From Bradyrhizobiaceae bacterium (GTDB taxonomy: Bacteria > Pseudomonadota > Alphaproteobacteria > Rhizobiales > Aestuariivirgaceae): a stretch of DNA of 55,792 nt. Positions 55,092 through 55,792 of this stretch are shown here, piece after piece (positions within the stretch are counted from its first letter, which is position 1; each line of letters starts with the position of its first letter). The DNA lies in the NCBI GenBank assembly GCA_947475225.1, contig CANJMQ010000016.1:1-55792 (forward strand), written 5' to 3'. The notes beneath the pieces are model-generated. The model had not been told where the DNA came from. It saw only the letters and a program-made list of their open reading frames with translations, and made no database searches. The translations under genes were made by a program, and so were the position numbers.

Positions 55092-55715
55092 ATGCAGGAC
55101 AGGCTGTTCCAGGACCCCGACCTTGTTCAGTTCTACGATCCCGACAACGGCTGGGGCGACGACACCCGCCACTGCCTCGCCTTGGCAGAGAAAGTGGAGA
55201 GTGTGCTGGATCTCGGTTGCGGCACCGGGCTACTGGCGGCAGCTCTCGGGCCCGGCCGGGACGTCTGGGGCGTCGACCCCGCTGAGGCCATGCTGGAGAT
55301 TGCCCGCAAGCGCCCGGGCGGCAGCACTGTCACCTGGATTCAGGCGGATGGCCGCAGCATTCGGCTCCGTCGGCGTTTTGATCTCATCTTGATGACCGGG
55401 CACGCGTTCCAGTGCCTATTGACCGACGCCGACCAGAGCGCGCTCCGTGAAACGATTGCCGCTCATCTGGCACCGGGCGGCTCTTTCATCTTCGATTCCC
55501 GCAACCCGGTGCGCGAGGAGTGGCGGGAGTGGGTGCCGGACCTCACGAGGAGGGTGTTCGACCATCCGGAGCTTGGCCGCATCACCGCCTGGAACGACGT
55601 CAGCATGGATGCAGAGACGCAGATCGTCACCTATGAAACGATCCGTGCCTATCCGGTTAACGCATACACCTACTATATGTTGGGTGCTGCCAATCACCTG
55701 AGTAGAGCTCGTTGA
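55092..55715 (+). CDS. class I SAM-dependent methyltransferase, 3' end probably replaced by an insertion sequence
   Basis: I chose ATG 55092 (MQDRLFQDPDLVQFYDPDNG), which has CGGAGAAC in front; an upstream in-frame ATG at 55044 overlaps the mazG start. The SAM-binding motif I is VLDLGCGTGLLAAAL near residues 38-52, with GVDPAEAMLEIAR as motif II. The frame stops after 207 residues, while relatives are about 240-250. The last codons, from about 55640, lie on the opposite strand of a transposase C-terminus (55657-55791), so the true end is likely lost. The gene is best read as truncated, possibly inactive. Confidence 0.72.
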   Translation: MQDRLFQDPDLVQFYDPDNGWGDDTRHCLALAEKVESVLDLGCGTGLLAAALGPGRDVWGVDPAEAMLEIARKRPGGSTVTWIQADGRSIRLRRRFDLILMTGHAFQCLLTDADQSALRETIAAHLAPGGSFIFDSRNPVREEWREWVPDLTRRVFDHPELGRITAWNDVSMDAETQIVTYETIRAYPVNAYTYYMLGAANHLSRAR

Positions 55716-55791
55716 GCGTGGGTGAGGAAACCTCCGCTGCGATGCCGAGCAACGAGCGGAAGGCATTGAAGGGGTAGAAGCGGCGGTTGAA
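55657..55791 (-). CDS. transposase C-terminal fragment, probably IS1595-type
   Basis: On the minus strand a frame enters from the window edge with FNRRFYPFNAFRSLLGIA and ends at TAA 55657-55659, 44 residues long. The F-N-R-R followed by PFNAFRSLLGIA and an ELYSGDWQHP tail is the ending of DDE transposases that I associate with the IS1595 family, although of another subgroup than the fragment at 3-170. The element end should lie within a few tens of bases left of the stop, inside the methyltransferase frame. The element's terminal repeat could not be defined. Confidence 0.55.
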   Translation of the reverse strand, partial: FNRRFYPFNAFRSLLGIAAEVSSPTLNELYSGDWQHPTYSRCMR

Positions 55792-55792
55792 C

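Overview
The window is high-GC DNA from an alphaproteobacterium, most likely of the order Hyphomicrobiales (Rhizobiales). This is inferred from gene content and order: pdhA-pdhB(lipoyl)-DUF5076-pdhC-lpdA-lipA, fused ispDF, dusB-ntrB-ntrC-ntrY-ntrX-hfq-hflX, pyrB beside a degenerate pyrC, and a cysG-DUF2849-cysI-DUF934-cysH operon. I saw no rRNA, tRNA, CRISPR array or prophage. Most of the window is ordinary chromosome, but both edges cut into transposase genes.

Layout. 1-170: C-terminus of an IS1595-type transposase. 263-2905: topA (minus). 3072-8098: a small conserved protein, a CDF metal exporter, MFS and DMT transporters, and a rhodanese-GST pair. 8102-12355: the sulfate/sulfite assimilation operon (minus), divergent from an XRE-cupin regulator and a ChaC-like enzyme. 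13868-19337: dprA, plsY, pseudo-dihydroorotase, pyrB, an AEC transporter and ruvX (minus). 19582-22880: UPF0173 hydrolase, GNAT, gatC and gatA. 23070-25661: a 1-Cys peroxiredoxin, a small membrane protein and two tandem isoprenylcysteine-methyltransferase-like membrane enzymes. 25904-30159: a dimethylglycine-dehydrogenase-like flavoenzyme divergent from rhodanese-metZ. 30331-32969: an esterase, and an Rrf2 regulator with an MFS pump. 33097-41581: an FtsB/DivIC-like protein followed by the pyruvate dehydrogenase and lipoate cluster. 41560-43658: cinA domain, a small secreted protein and ispDF (minus). 43768-52819: dusB, both Ntr two-component systems, hfq and hflX. 52998-55791: an IalB-like secreted protein, mazG, and a methyltransferase gene that runs into a second transposase fragment.

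How the genes work together. The cys operon supplies sulfide, with CysG making siroheme for CysI and CysH reducing the activated sulfate. MetZ, 16 kb away, consumes sulfide to make homocysteine. The promoter regions of the XRE-cupin gene and of rhodanese-metZ share the same inverted repeat, GTTCG-N6-CGAAC, which suggests a small local sulfur regulon. The PDH cluster joins E1, E2 and E3 with LipA, the enzyme that makes their lipoyl cofactor. The Ntr block joins nitrogen sensing with Hfq.

Points worth a second look: the shared operator, a CysG with a shortened and motif-poor methyltransferase half, a dihydroorotase homologue without its metal ligands, NtrX without GAFTGA, a palindrome over the ribosome-binding site of the Rrf2 gene, the tandem ICMT-like paralogues, two families of palindromic intergenic repeats, and a probable insertion-sequence disruption at the right edge.
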